From assembly GCA_963931925.1 (NCBI GenBank), contig OZ007582.1, positions 30,643,929 through 30,707,928 of the forward strand: a DNA stretch of 64,000 bases, in the 5' to 3' direction. The position numbers and the translations under genes were made by a program. This stretch comes from Onchidella celtica. Lineage: Eukaryota; Mollusca; Gastropoda; Systellommatophora; Onchidiidae. Every line of letters starts with the position of its first letter. Position 1 is the stretch's first letter. Below, in pieces: positions 20,592-31,780 of the stretch. Below the pieces are notes generated by a model, which did not search any database, was not told the DNA's origin, and was given only the letters and a program-made list of their open reading frames with translations.

Positions 20592-23500
20592 ATGTCTTTC
20601 AAGTTTTGGTTGATATCTTGTATTTTTACTGCATTTTTGTGGAATTATAGCATTGCACTTGAGACACACAGAGGTACTGGAGTACCAGAATTTACCGAGG
20701 AGTCCGGTTGGACTCGACAAAGAAATTTAAAGTCCATCCCGAATACAGGTTTTTCGTCAATGAAAGAAGACAGTACTAGATTGGACAGAATCTGGTCGGA
20801 AAGTCCTGATGGATCACTTGAAAATGGACAAAAAAATTGGATTGTGCCTTCATCAAGAGGTGAATTCCTGCCTCAGGACACCGTCTGGACAGGTCAATGG
20901 AGCAAGACATGGAAAGTGCACACGCCAGAGTCAGTCAGTCACCAAACCCCACATAACTACATTGGAAGGTCTCCACAGTCCAACTCCAAAACTCGCAGGG
21001 ATTTAACAGCTGTCACATCTGATAGTGGACAAACATCACCATGTAAGTTTTACTCCACAACTGATGAAATCATAGTCAACTGTAATGGACTGTCAATTGA
21101 CAAAATACATCCTGCACTCTTTCATCCAAACGTTACTACTATCATACTGGATAATAACGCACTTAGTACCATTCCAAATTCATCGTTTTCAGATTTGAAA
21201 TATTTACGTGTTCTGAGTATACGTTCAAACAGGATTGTTTCATTGGCACCGGGTGCTTTCGAGGGTCTTTGGAACTTAGAAACATTAGATCTTGATGATA
21301 ATCAATTGATTTTACATTCTCATTTCGATGGTGTATTTGAGCCACTGAAAAACCTCAAAACTCTTCATCTTCTTGGAAACTCTAAGGACTACGATAAAGA
21401 TGTTATATTTAATCATTTAAAATATGGGAAGAAGAGGGGAAATCCCCCATTTCTGTTCAGTGGCCTCACAAATTTGATACATTTGACAATCGATACTTAT
21501 CAAGGTGTTCTGTACTTCGAGAAATCTTTTTCCAAACTAACGCATTTGAAACGACTAGAAATCACGTGTGGAGCACAGAAAATAGTCAACTCATCCTTTG
21601 CAAACATACCCATGCTGACGGACTTAATTATTCACAACGCTCTAGCGCTGGCAAGTTTCAGCCATTTTGCACTGCAGCCTTTAATCAATCTTGACGTATT
21701 CAGTTTAAGTGTGGCAACAGTTGGCAGTGGAAATGTATTCCAAAGTCTTGAACATCTGGCTCCGAAAGATGGGAAAATGACATCTATAGAACTTCATAGA
21801 GTGCTTTTATCAGGGCAAGAGCGCTTCACAGACTTAAAACACCAACCTAGTATTGGAAAACAGTTGACTAAGCATTTACGCAGCATTTGTGTCCGTCATT
21901 TTAGCGTGACCGACAGTCACCTCTTCGTGGTGGAAAAAGATGCATTTGTCAGCGATACTTGGAGTCGCTGCCTTCGAAGTTTGGATCTATCAGAAAACTC
22001 ATTAATGGGTGAAGGATTAACTCTCTTCCGCGTACTTCACTCTCTACACTATTTAGAAGGTTTATATATTCGGCAAAAGAAACACGAGTTCGAAAGCCGC
22101 AGTCAACTGCCTGATCTGAGTGTATCCGAGGACAAAAAAACACACAACGATCTCAAAACCCGCATCACCGATACAAAAAAAATAGAGGAAGAAGGTGAAA
22201 CGTGTACAAAGTGCAGTAACTCTATGGACCAATTTCGTGCCTCTTCCTTTGCATTTGACAAAATCACATTGCAAAATTACTTCTGGTTTCACATATCGGA
22301 TTCTCTGCATGTAGTGCAACTGATAGGACCAATCACGGAGGCCAAGATAGACAGAAACTTCATCGTTACTGGAGGCCGAAACCTGACGTATCTGAATTTA
22401 GCAAATTGCGGCTTACAAGAAGTAACAGGCACTCTTCTTGGATTCCCGGCATTAAAGAAATTCATACTTCACGGCAATGATTTTTCTCATCTTTCACCAT
22501 CATTTTTCGATTCCCATTTCAACCTGAACGAGTTAGATCTATCCAACTGCTGGCTGGATCCTCATTTCATGTCCACTCAGAGTTCTAGACTTTTTCAATG
22601 TCTGCATAATCTGAGACTTTTGGACATTTCTGGCAATTCTCTAACCATGTTCCAGAAAGACACTTTTTACTGTAACGGTAGATTAGAAGAGCTTTACCTG
22701 GACAATAATCGTTTTAAAAATGTGCCATTTAGTTTAAAGAACACACCTAATTTGAGGACATTGAACTTGGGAAGTAACTCGATTACATTTCTGGATGTTC
22801 AAATGACACATGAAATGGACAAACTGGCCGAGGGGCCAGGAGGTTTCCGGTTGTATTTAGGAGGAAATGTTTTAGTCTGTGGATGCAGCAACCTACAGTT
22901 TCTTAACTGGCTGCACACAACTGAAGTGGACCTTGATCAAGATAGGAATTATACCTGCGTAAATGATGCTGGTACTTTGCAGTACACAGGTGACTTCATC
23001 GATCTAATGTCTTTTAGAAGAAAATGTATTGGAGAAAGTGCCCTTTTCCTGTCAATAGCTCTGTTTCTGATCAACTTCATCGGGTATTTGGGAACTTTTC
23101 TGATATGGAAAAACAAAACGTTTATCATACATAAAGTGAGATTCATCTTTGGAAGATGGGCATTTCCTCCCAAGAAGGAAGAGGATTATAACATCGGTGT
23201 ATTCATAGGTTATGCAGAGAATGATTACAACTTCCCATGTTTCATTCTTCGGAAATACGTAGAGGAAAAGTTAAGGAAAAATACATTTGTGTTCCACCGG
23301 GATATGTTGCCTGCTTCAGATATTGCCAGTTGTATTGTGGACGCCATGAACTCTAGTTGGAGAATAGTGCTGGTCATCAGTGAGAACTTCCTGGATGAAG
23401 ATGCCTGGGCACATTTCACCTGGAAATCGGCCATCTTTGCTCAGACACCGGAAAATCCGTCCAGAGTTGTGTTGCTAGTACAACAGACTGTCCAACATCG

Positions 23501-23615
23501 TGTTCCTCATGATCTGTTGCGAGCAGTGTCTGAAGATAACTTAATGGTACTTCCCACATGGGACATGACTTATGAACTGAAGGAAATGTTGAGAACTCGC
23601 TTATCCCAATATTGA
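20592..23615 (+). CDS. Toll-like receptor 2 of the cluster (single exon, 1007 aa)
   Basis: Paralogue of the TLR at 7027 with the same architecture: signal peptide (MSFKFWLISCIF), linker, N-cap, LRR array, non-LRR insert, single LRR C-cap, one transmembrane helix and a TIR domain with YNIGVFIGYAEND and RDMLPASD. I start it at the ATG at 20592 because both relatives begin MSFK there; the in-frame stretch upstream to 20529 has only a TTG. From the C-cap to the stop the protein differs from paralogue 1 by only a few residues (Y/H, I/L, I/V, F/L near the end), and silent sites there are also largely shared. The ectodomain is visibly more diverged, most of all in the insert. This suggests recent conversion of the signalling half and divergence of the sensing half. 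Confidence 0.96.
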   Translation: MSFKFWLISCIFTAFLWNYSIALETHRGTGVPEFTEESGWTRQRNLKSIPNTGFSSMKEDSTRLDRIWSESPDGSLENGQKNWIVPSSRGEFLPQDTVWTGQWSKTWKVHTPESVSHQTPHNYIGRSPQSNSKTRRDLTAVTSDSGQTSPCKFYSTTDEIIVNCNGLSIDKIHPALFHPNVTTIILDNNALSTIPNSSFSDLKYLRVLSIRSNRIVSLAPGAFEGLWNLETLDLDDNQLILHSHFDGVFEPLKNLKTLHLLGNSKDYDKDVIFNHLKYGKKRGNPPFLFSGLTNLIHLTIDTYQGVLYFEKSFSKLTHLKRLEITCGAQKIVNSSFANIPMLTDLIIHNALALASFSHFALQPLINLDVFSLSVATVGSGNVFQSLEHLAPKDGKMTSIELHRVLLSGQERFTDLKHQPSIGKQLTKHLRSICVRHFSVTDSHLFVVEKDAFVSDTWSRCLRSLDLSENSLMGEGLTLFRVLHSLHYLEGLYIRQKKHEFESRSQLPDLSVSEDKKTHNDLKTRITDTKKIEEEGETCTKCSNSMDQFRASSFAFDKITLQNYFWFHISDSLHVVQLIGPITEAKIDRNFIVTGGRNLTYLNLANCGLQEVTGTLLGFPALKKFILHGNDFSHLSPSFFDSHFNLNELDLSNCWLDPHFMSTQSSRLFQCLHNLRLLDISGNSLTMFQKDTFYCNGRLEELYLDNNRFKNVPFSLKNTPNLRTLNLGSNSITFLDVQMTHEMDKLAEGPGGFRLYLGGNVLVCGCSNLQFLNWLHTTEVDLDQDRNYTCVNDAGTLQYTGDFIDLMSFRRKCIGESALFLSIALFLINFIGYLGTFLIWKNKTFIIHKVRFIFGRWAFPPKKEEDYNIGVFIGYAENDYNFPCFILRKYVEEKLRKNTFVFHRDMLPASDIASCIVDAMNSSWRIVLVISENFLDEDAWAHFTWKSAIFAQTPENPSRVVLLVQQTVQHRVPHDLLRAVSEDNLMVLPTWDMTYELKEMLRTRLSQY

Positions 23616-23656
23616 ATTGATATGTTTTAGGCTTGGTTTAACTTTTAAACTTCTCA

Positions 23657-24216
23657 AACGATTCTCCCTCCTGTGTTGATCAAGCTTTGGTTGTGGAACG
23701 CTAAAATATATATATATGTGTGTGAATAAGATGGAAGGCTGTTCGGTTAATGCAGAAAAACACTTACAGTTGGCTTTTCGGTACCAGCGTATGACCAATA
23801 TACGAAAACGTTATATTGTCGCTATGTTTCTAGGGAAAGGTCATTGTGACATAATGCGGCCATGTAAATTGTAATTCTGACCTTAAACTTAAACCAAAAA
23901 CTGTCACCCAAAAAATGTAACAAAGCCCAGTCTGTTCCAATGGGGCGCAGAGTCACTCCGTAAAAAAAAAAAGAGTTGGGGGAGGGGGGGGGGGGATCAT
24001 TTATCGAAACTGCGTTGACTTCACTGCTCTGGGTTGATGTGGGATTAATTGAAGTTTGCAAAGTTGGGTTTGCGAGCAGTGCTTCTGCTGACTCCTCTTG
24101 AGGCCGGGACAGAGTAAATGAGGTTATAAAACACTTATTCTATCGTGTTCAGCATCGCGGTCACCAATTTAGCGTTCCACAACCACAGCTGGATCAACAC
24201 AGGCGAGAAGATCGTT
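23657..24216. repeat. Element bounded by ~50-bp inverted repeats
   Basis: 23657-23707 and 24167-24216 are near-perfect reverse complements (core CCTGTGTTGATC, GGTTGTGGAACGCTAAA). Between them lie the repeat shared with 10289-10380, in opposite orientation, and a G-run. Probably a non-autonomous transposon or foldback. Class unknown. Confidence 0.7.
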
Positions 24217-25336
24217 CCAGAAGTTTCACCACGACAGTTTTATTACACAAAAAGTCAGAGCTCACGATGTGAGCGTTTCGTTTCTTAATCTTACACGTTC
24301 ACCAGGAAGTGACGACACAACACATGAACCTACAGGAAGTGATGACACAACACAGTGCACAACAAAACAAGGGAAATCCCGGTCCCCAGACCTGTGTTCA
24401 CTGTTCATGTCAATGTCACAACAGGTGGGCGCCACTAATCATATAATAATGGAGCGTGGGCCCAACTTTGTTCCCGCAAAGGCTTTTTTACTACGCAACG
24501 TAGAGAAATGAAACTTGGCACATGTATGTAAAATGTATAAAGCCTGTACGTGTCGAGCTCATTTTTTCCCGAAACTCTTTACTTTTCCCAGAAATTCAGT
24601 TATAATTATCAGTTATCAATTCATGGTTGCGAATACGACGTGATAATGTACTTCCGTCAATTTCGTCATTTCCGCCTCTTACCGGAAATGTAAACTCTCG
24701 AACTAGAGTTCACTTGAGATCCAACCACGCCAAGAAAATTTTGATACCAAGTATAATGTTATACAGATGAGGTGAATGCCATTCATTCATACCAAGAAAA
24801 CTGTGTAGAAACATTTATAGTGTGCTTCAAGCTCGAAATGAAATATTTTTATTATAGATCTCGGAGTGTCAGTCATGCCTAGAAGACTTTGTCGAAAGGC
24901 TAGGCCTCTCACGCCTCGAACTCTAGAGCTAATGCTCAAAGAAAGGAAAATGTAATAATAATATAAAAAAAAGAATCACGGGATTTTGAACAAGATCTAC
25001 TGCCGCTCACACAGCTCGGATTTGCGTGAAATTTTACATGTGCCTGCCCTGCGACCCGCAAAAGGTTCTTTTTTAGATTTGGAGTCTTGAAAAGGTGGGG
25101 AAGTATTTTTTGAGTTTGCTTTATGCCATTAATTGTCTACTTTTGATCCTCCATTTTTTACGAACACATGAGCCCATGACGTCATCATTTCCTGAAAAAT
25201 TCTCCTATCTATCTATTAATAGCCAATTTTCTGGTGGATGACCCAAAGTGTCTCGGCATCAATGAATGTCTTTGTGCTGATTCCTTTCGGTCTGGAGTGC
25301 TGTGCTTAACCATTCGAAGAATGGGGCAATTACTAG
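24217..25336. other. Repeat-like non-coding stretch
   Basis: No gene. Two adjacent copies of CAGGAAGTGAYGACACAACA occur at about 24301-24352. The phrase GAAACTTGGCACATG near 24510 resembles Helitron interiors and may be an older Helitron fragment. Confidence 0.4.
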
Positions 25337-25858
25337 TCTATATAATAAAGCTACAACAAAACCCATAATAGTCCTATGGACTCGGAAACTACACAACGCA
25401 CCGACCTGAAATTTGGCACAAAGAATTATGGGATAGCGAACATTGTTCCTATCGCTATACACAATCAAAACCGTTTGTTATTTCTGAGTTAATCGGTAAA
25501 TGCGGTTATAATTAAAGACTAAATTCACGAGAGCGTTTGATCCGAAATTTACCATCAATAAGATAGTGATGTATGTTTCTAATAATAGCCCACTTCCGCC
25601 TACACATGACGTTATCACTTCCTGCGATGTGTTCACTAACAAACAAACTAACCGGTACGCAAATCATAGCCATTTGACGGATGCTGACGGGATGCGCAGG
25701 ATGTCAACGCGCAAAGGGAGAGTATCTAAAAACAAACAAACAAACAAAAATTAAATAAAGCTAAAGGAACAGGCAAAATGAAGCAGGTCCATAATAATCA
25801 CCCAGAACTGAAACTAATAAATCGATTTATCCCGGGCAGGGCCGGGCAACTCAGCTAG
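25337..25858 (+). mobile_element. Non-autonomous Helitron
   Basis: The 5' end TCTATATAATAAAGC and the 3' end GGGCCGGGCAACTCAGCTAG followed by T match the Helitron pattern: TC start, GC-rich hairpin, CTRR end before T. The interior AAATTTGGCACAAAG phrase is common in animal Helitrons. The base before the start is G rather than the expected A, so the 5' limit is approximate. Confidence 0.65.
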
Positions 25859-26654
25859 TATATATATATGTATATATTATTATGATATGTATCGATGTTT
25901 TCGTCATAATCATCACCATACTCTAATGGAGATAGTCAAGGTGAACATGTAAGCATCTGACACTTTGTGGATGCGTGATCAAAATTTACGGTTTAAAAAA
26001 TAATATTTTATGTCCTTTCGAGACGAAATGGCGAAGTGCGGAATTTTAAACACCTGTCATTATCACTGGCGTTCCTCAAGTTATTTCAAACTTTTCCATC
26101 TTCCTCTCTAGAGGCGTGGAGGTTGGGGGATTGGGAGGGGCCTCACTGCTAGAAAAGCCTAGGGCCTCTCTTCATTTAAATCCGGCCCTGCGTGTATTAC
26201 GGACTCACTAATTCTGAGCTGCAAAAAACGAGAGGCATTTTCGTCGAGTAAAGTCGAAAAGTATGATCGGAAATTTCATTCTTCTCCTCTCTTTACACAC
26301 TGCTGCCCGAAAATCAGCGTTAGGCCCCTCGCGCACTATGTTAAAATTAACCACCCGTTCAATGCAAGCAATCTATCGCGGACCGTGCAGCACGGTAAAC
26401 TCTTTGCCAAGCAAGAAAAAATCTGCGTTTGTACGCCGTGCAGCAGGCGAAACGGGATAATGCGCGCGGCCCCTTTTGATGTAACAATCAGTTCCATTCT
26501 ATTGGTCTTTGCATCGACTTTTCTTCATGCTATGTAGAGTTCATGACCGTTATATACCATACTGTTATTGTGTGCCTTAATACATGTGTGTCAATGTGAT
26601 TAATTTTACATGAACGAAAGTATGAGAAGAAGTGGATAGTTTTCGAATCTATTT
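25859..26654. other. Non-coding stretch with transposon scraps
   Basis: 26150-26190 is the right end of an element like those at 11533 and 33021 (ending ATCCGGCCCTG). 26213-26300 resembles the interior of the hAT-like element near 14930-15015. No gene. Confidence 0.45.
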
Positions 26655-26925
26655 ACAATGCTGCCAAAATCATGCCCAGAAACATCTACTGGTCAAATTT
26701 CAAAACCCGTCTAAAGACCCACCTTTTTAATGTGAAGTCTCGATCCCAATCCATTTACTTTCTCAATTCATTTTATTTTTGCTGTTTTATTGTTTAATTT
26801 CTGCATTATACGCCTATTTTATGTGTGTGTGACAGAGAAGAGGGTGAGTTGCAGGTGGAGAAAACAAGACTTTTTGTAAAGCGCCTATAGCAAATTGTTT
26901 GGATTGGGCGCTATCTAAATGATCT

Positions 26926-26962
<37 letters not shown>
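26655..26962 (+). mobile_element. CR1/L2-like LINE 3' end, copy 1
   Basis: A 5'-truncated tail: degraded last codons of a reverse transcriptase, then a 3' UTR ending GGGCGCTATCTAAATGATC and an ATT microsatellite. It matches the better preserved copy at 29681-30059. Confidence 0.82.
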
Positions 26963-26963
<1 letters not shown>

Positions 26964-27480
26964 GATAAGATGAGCAAAGGATAGACTAGAGTGACTGAAA
27001 TTTATATGAGGTGTGCTCGGTGACATGTTAAACATTTTTCCAGCTTCTGTCATAAATTATATTTTTATATGCATGTATATAGTTGATAACATGGGTTAGG
27101 GATAAGCTGCAGTGACTAGAAGTTATACGAGGTACGTTTAGTGTCAGCTTAAACATTTTTCCAAGTTTTGCAGTATAATATGTAATCCACTTTACAAAGG
27201 CAATAAATTTACATTATGGTTTATGTATATTTCAGGCGAAAATCGTTATTTTATTGCCATGCCATCTCTACTATTCACCTATTCTTTCATTCTGCTAAAG
27301 ACAAAAAAATTCTCTTTACTGAAGTATATCTCACTTTCTGTTTACATAGTAATCATACGTGATGCCCCCGAGATATTAACAAGTATGTGTATATTACTTG
27401 TGCTGACATTATATAGTATATCAGTTTATATATTTTATTATATAGTATATATAGTTTATCTATCAAGACCTTAGTTCTTG
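26963..27480. other. AT-rich non-coding stretch
   Basis: No gene or bounded element seen. Confidence 0.4.
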
Positions 27481-27650
27481 TATGTGCTGTCCCCATTTTC
27501 TGAAAAGCTGGATGTCTATTATGTAGAACAGATATAACAGTGTTCACTTTGACACTTGTTTAAAATGCGTTGTGGCACTTGTCAGGCTTGTCGAATTTCT
27601 CAATTATGCAAAAAGTGGAGTTGGAACAAACAAGAACTGAGGTGGAAGTA
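27481..27650 (+). repeat. Direct repeat, copy 1 (matches 28085-28255)
   Basis: Shares AGTTCTTGT, GACACTTGTTTAAAATGCG and the GGAGTTGGAACAAA segment with 28085-28255 in the same order, about 600 bp apart. Confidence 0.75.
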
Positions 27651-27724
27651 TAAAAAAGATTTTTCTGACCGACCCTGCGCAACCATTCCTGCACCTTTAC
27701 CAACCAAAGTGTTTGTGTCTTTGA

Positions 27725-27953
27725 CCCTCTAGGCACCGCCCCCAAATTTCTGCTTGTGGGCAAATTCTGATTTTTCGTAAGAATTTGTTCTTTGGGCGCG
27801 GGTTTCGCGATCAATATTATTAATTGATTTATTGTGCATATTGTAGAAAACAACAAACATAACTTACTTTTCTCGCCCTGAGTTCTTGTGCGAACTGCAC
27901 CTGAGTGGTAAACGTCTGTGTATAACTGCCGGTACATCATGGTGCCTAGAGGG
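27725..27953. mobile_element. piggyBac-type MITE, 229 bp
   Basis: Perfect 13-bp terminal inverted repeats CCCTCTAGGCACC / GGTGCCTAGAGGG are flanked by TTGA on the left and TTAA on the right (27954-27957). TTAA is the piggyBac target; TTGA is read as one mutation. No coding content. Confidence 0.8.
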
Positions 27954-28084
27954 TTAACTTTTTCTATCTTACAATCTGTTCAATAGACTTATATTAGTTT
28001 CTTACCCTTGTCTTTACTGCCTTTTAGCTCAAATTCTGCGGAATACTCTTACCTTTCTCTGTGTTTTTCGCCATCTTAGTTCTT

Positions 28085-28255
28085 GTTTGTTCTGTCTCCT
28101 CTCTCTGAAAACCCGGAGATCTTTTAATATACAGAAGAGGCATAATGAATGCACACTTCGACACTTGTTTAAAATGCGTTGTGGCACTTATCAAGCTGTT
28201 TCACGAGGGCGTATTTCTCAGTCATGTAAACAGTGAAGTTGGAACAAAAAAGAAC
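28085..28255 (+). repeat. Direct repeat, copy 2
   Basis: Second copy of the 27481-27650 unit, diverged by substitutions and small indels. Confidence 0.75.
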
Positions 28256-28772
28256 CAAGGTCGTTATTGTTATTTTGCCTCGGGAAAAATCTTGTACAAG
28301 AGCAAAGGAGTTCCCTCCCAGCAATCCTATGTAAATCTAAGGCCTAAGATTGACATCAAGTTTGCACATAGGAATAGCATTCCCAAATAGACCCGCTGCT
28401 TACGACATCCGGCTGACTTCGGTTTGATGTTGGGAACCCTCCCATATGATAATCCTACGAGGCTACGGAAATCGTTTCCAAATTTACATCAGACTGACTT
28501 AGGAATGCTGGCTGGAAGGGTTGGATTTAGGATTAGAAACAACAGCGTTTTCGTTGGCGACACCACGTGCTAACAATTCCAAATTCTACTTCAGTATTTA
28601 GGCTGCATGGTCCAAAACGCTCTGCAATAAAATGATTTATACAATAAAATAACTGAAAGTTTAAAATCGTGGACCAATCTTTGAGTTAAAATATGAAACA
28701 AAGTTTTAACACACCCACATAATCGTTTCCAAAGATGCATTTATAATAGAGTTAGGCGCAACAAACAATAAT
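28256..28772. other. Non-coding stretch
   Basis: No gene or bounded element seen. Confidence 0.4.
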
Positions 28773-28774
28773 AT

Positions 28775-28829
<55 letters not shown>

Positions 28830-28830
28830 T
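28773..28830. repeat. TTTA tetranucleotide microsatellite
   Basis: About 14 units of ATTT. Confidence 0.95.
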
Positions 28831-28977
28831 CTATTTCCTTATTCATTTATTTGTAAATATTAACTTTTATTCCACTTTTTAATCCTGAATCACGAAAGCC
28901 ATTTTAAAAAGAATTCTTTTATACAGGTGGTTGAAAAGTTTCGACCTCAAAAGCTTATTCGACGCCAAAAGACCTAC

Positions 28978-29180
28978 TAGGGGAGCGGTTTCCAACCAGT
29001 GGTAAATGCACCCACACAGAATAAATTTCTCCTTCTCCGGGTTTGTGCACCTCCATCGTCGGTGGCTTTGTCGTGGTTGAAGTGTAAACTCAAATTACTA
29101 AAACAAATCAGAGTTGATGGTAAATTAATTTTCGAGAAGTTCCCAAAAGAAAACGGAACGAAAACGGTTGGGAACCCCTG
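28978..29180. mobile_element. Short hAT-like MITE
   Basis: Left end TAGGGGAGCGGTTTCCAACC, right end GGTTGGGAACCCCTG: imperfect inverted ends resembling hAT termini. No clean 8-bp duplication. Confidence 0.5.
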
Positions 29181-29680
29181 CTCTAGTGTTTATCGACCTC
29201 GACTTTTCGACTTTTAGACGGTCGATATCAATCACTGTAGACGCCAAATTCACACTGCTGACTTTATCTTCATACACTACATTATACATGGCTTGGTGTG
29301 ACATCACATACGATACGCCCACCTTTTGTCAAGTTGAAATGTGACCATATAAAAGAAACAGTATTTTGTAAAGCCGGGCAATGACGCAAACTATCATTTT
29401 TATGTCAGGAACTTTATCAATTGGTTTGTGCTTGTGTAAAGGATAGACATACCGCACTGCCACTTCTAGACAGTGACCTACATAGATATGGCAGCACGTC
29501 ATTGCTTTTGAATGATTTTCCTCATTCCAAAAGAGGTTAGCATGCCAAACTGAATAACTCTGGGTTAATCCGTTTGCATTTGCACATAAAGCAAAAGGAG
29601 CATTTAATTTCTCGTGTGTGTTTGTTCTAAATGAAACCCTTTTATTGCCTAAGAGATAGGCAATATACACTTTCTTACAC
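29181..29680. other. Non-coding stretch
   Basis: No gene or bounded element seen. Confidence 0.4.
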
Positions 29681-30059
29681 ACTGTGCCCCGCACATCTGG
29701 AACCCACTGCCAAAATCATTGCGAGAAGCATCTACCGAGTCAAAATTCAAAACTGGTCTAAAAACCCACCTTTTTAAAAAACACTTTTAGTTGTGAAGTC
29801 TCATTCCCAGTCCATTTATTTTCTCAATTCACTTTAATTTTGCTGTTTTATCGTTTAATTTCTGCCTTATAGTATGTTATGTGTGTGTGTCTATATATAT
29901 AATGTATGTCTAGCAGAGAGAGAGGGTGAGAGAGAGAGAGAGTGAGAGAGAGAGAGAGAGAGTGAGTTGCAGATGGAGAGAACACGACTTTCTGTAAAGC
30001 ACCTAGAGCAAACAGTTTGGATTGGGCGCTATATAAATGATCTTCATTATTATTATTAA
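29681..30059 (+). mobile_element. CR1/L2-like LINE 3' end, copy 2
   Basis: Decodes to the C-terminal signature WNPLPKSLRE then LKTHLFKKHF and stop, the usual end of CR1/L2-group reverse transcriptases. A 3' UTR follows, with a GA microsatellite (29914-29962), GGGCGCTATATAAATGATC and an ATT tail. 5'-truncated, not autonomous. Confidence 0.86.
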
Positions 30060-31164
30060 TGTTGGATGAACTACGAGTGGCTAATGTGGTTACTGCGTGG
30101 GTTCAATAGTAACTCCCTTAAGGATACACAGGATTAACAAACACAGGGTTCTGCTGGCAATCTTATTTATTCAAAAAGCCTAACAAAGGTATCACTACCA
30201 AACAAAAAGGCATAGGAGAACCCTACCAAGCAAAAGAAAAAGCCCAACCAGCCATAAGCCAAAGTCTCTCTGCTACTGGCGCAACTGGACTAGGCCATGT
30301 TTTGGGCGAGGCGCGCCACGGCAGGCCGCCGCCGATCTATTGTACTGCAAGGTCCACTTGTGCTTCCTACTGTTGCGGCGTCTTTGATGGAGTCTCCTGA
30401 CCACTCGAACTGGCATCATCTTTATGAGCCAGCGCGGACGTCCGAGAGAGCTAGTACGTAGTCCAGTGTTTGGACAAGTGAAAGGCTCGGACATGGAGTC
30501 CAGCCCGACAATAAAACTGGTTAGGGTCCCAACACAATCGAATCCACAGAGCGGTTAAAAGGGTGCGCACAAAAGTCAATTAGGTATCCCAGTAAACTGC
30601 AGAAATTACTCTAACTCCAGCAATAATTGAATAAATTTGACCCAGGTTGAAATTATCGGGGATAACATGCGTCTAACTCATAGTTTACTTTAAATCCGAG
30701 ACCCTCTTATTAATTATTTCAATAGGATATGTGCATCAAAGTACAAGAAAATTGGTATCATTATAAAGTAGAAACTTGCTGCTAAAATTCTAACTGACTA
30801 CTTATACCAGAAACCCGGTAATAGTTTTAATATAAATTTTCAAAGTGTCAGGACTAACAACATTTGCCAGATTTGTGTGGGATATTTCAGTCCATTAATA
30901 TGACGTATCTCCATTGATAACAAACGTTATCCTGAGTACCTATTTTGTACCGATAGGGTATTGCCTACTCTCAACAATGAATTCGGGTTCCCGTCTTTCT
31001 GTCGGTGGATAACAACGAGTGAGCGAGTTGTAAGAAACTCAAAGCCATGATATAAGAGCTGGAAGCCCGGTGGTCAAAATTTCCAATTGACCAATCAAAA
31101 TGCGCGCTTTCCACCGTGATGTGAATAACGGGTCCCGCGCTAGTATCACAAGGGAAATAATCCA
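30060..31164. mobile_element. Probable solo LTR
   Basis: Begins TGTTGGAT and ends ATAATCCA (TG...CA), flanked by the 5-bp direct repeat ATTAA at 30055-30059 and 31165-31169. It inserted at the edge of the ATT tail of the preceding LINE. An AATAAATAAG lies on the minus strand near 30165, which would suit a minus-strand LTR. No internal retroelement genes. The short duplication in AT-rich DNA leaves room for chance. Confidence 0.45.
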
Positions 31165-31169
31165 ATTAA

Positions 31170-31780
31170 TGGTACTCGGCCAAGTGTCCCTAAACTACTA
31201 TGAGTGGCCGTCCCTCACTCACGCACCAGAGTTACCATGAAAGCACATTAAAAATAGAAAGTCGTTCATCCTCTCACATTAAGATAGGGTCAAATTTAGT
31301 AGAGTAAACAACCCCACTGATGTGTGGACGATCAGTGGGCCTTCTGGCTTAGATCCGTTCCGATCAGCTTTTCATCTAAGATTTTACTTACTAATACACA
31401 CGTGTAGTTTTCTTGGTTTTTCCAAACGTCACCAGATTTTTTCCAAAATTATGGTCATGGATATATATAATTATATACTCCCACTCACCCTGGCCTCATC
31501 TGCTAAAAGCATGACCAATGTCTTGTTAGTCAGAATATTATGTCACAGGCAAAATGTAGGTCAAAATTTCCCGAGGAATTAACACGGTGGCGGTGCATGT
31601 GACCCTGACAGCCGGCGCGAGCTGTCACAGGTCACTGTGTCTCGTAATATTATTATCTCTTTGGTATTACCAGCCACGTTGTCTTCCGCTGCCCGCGCCA
31701 ACTTTACTGCTCTCCCATTCTCGCCTCATCAATCGAGTTAATCAATGCGCGCGCAGATCGACGCCCGCTCTCCTCTATGG
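31170..31780. other. Non-coding stretch
   Basis: No gene or bounded element seen. Confidence 0.4.
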
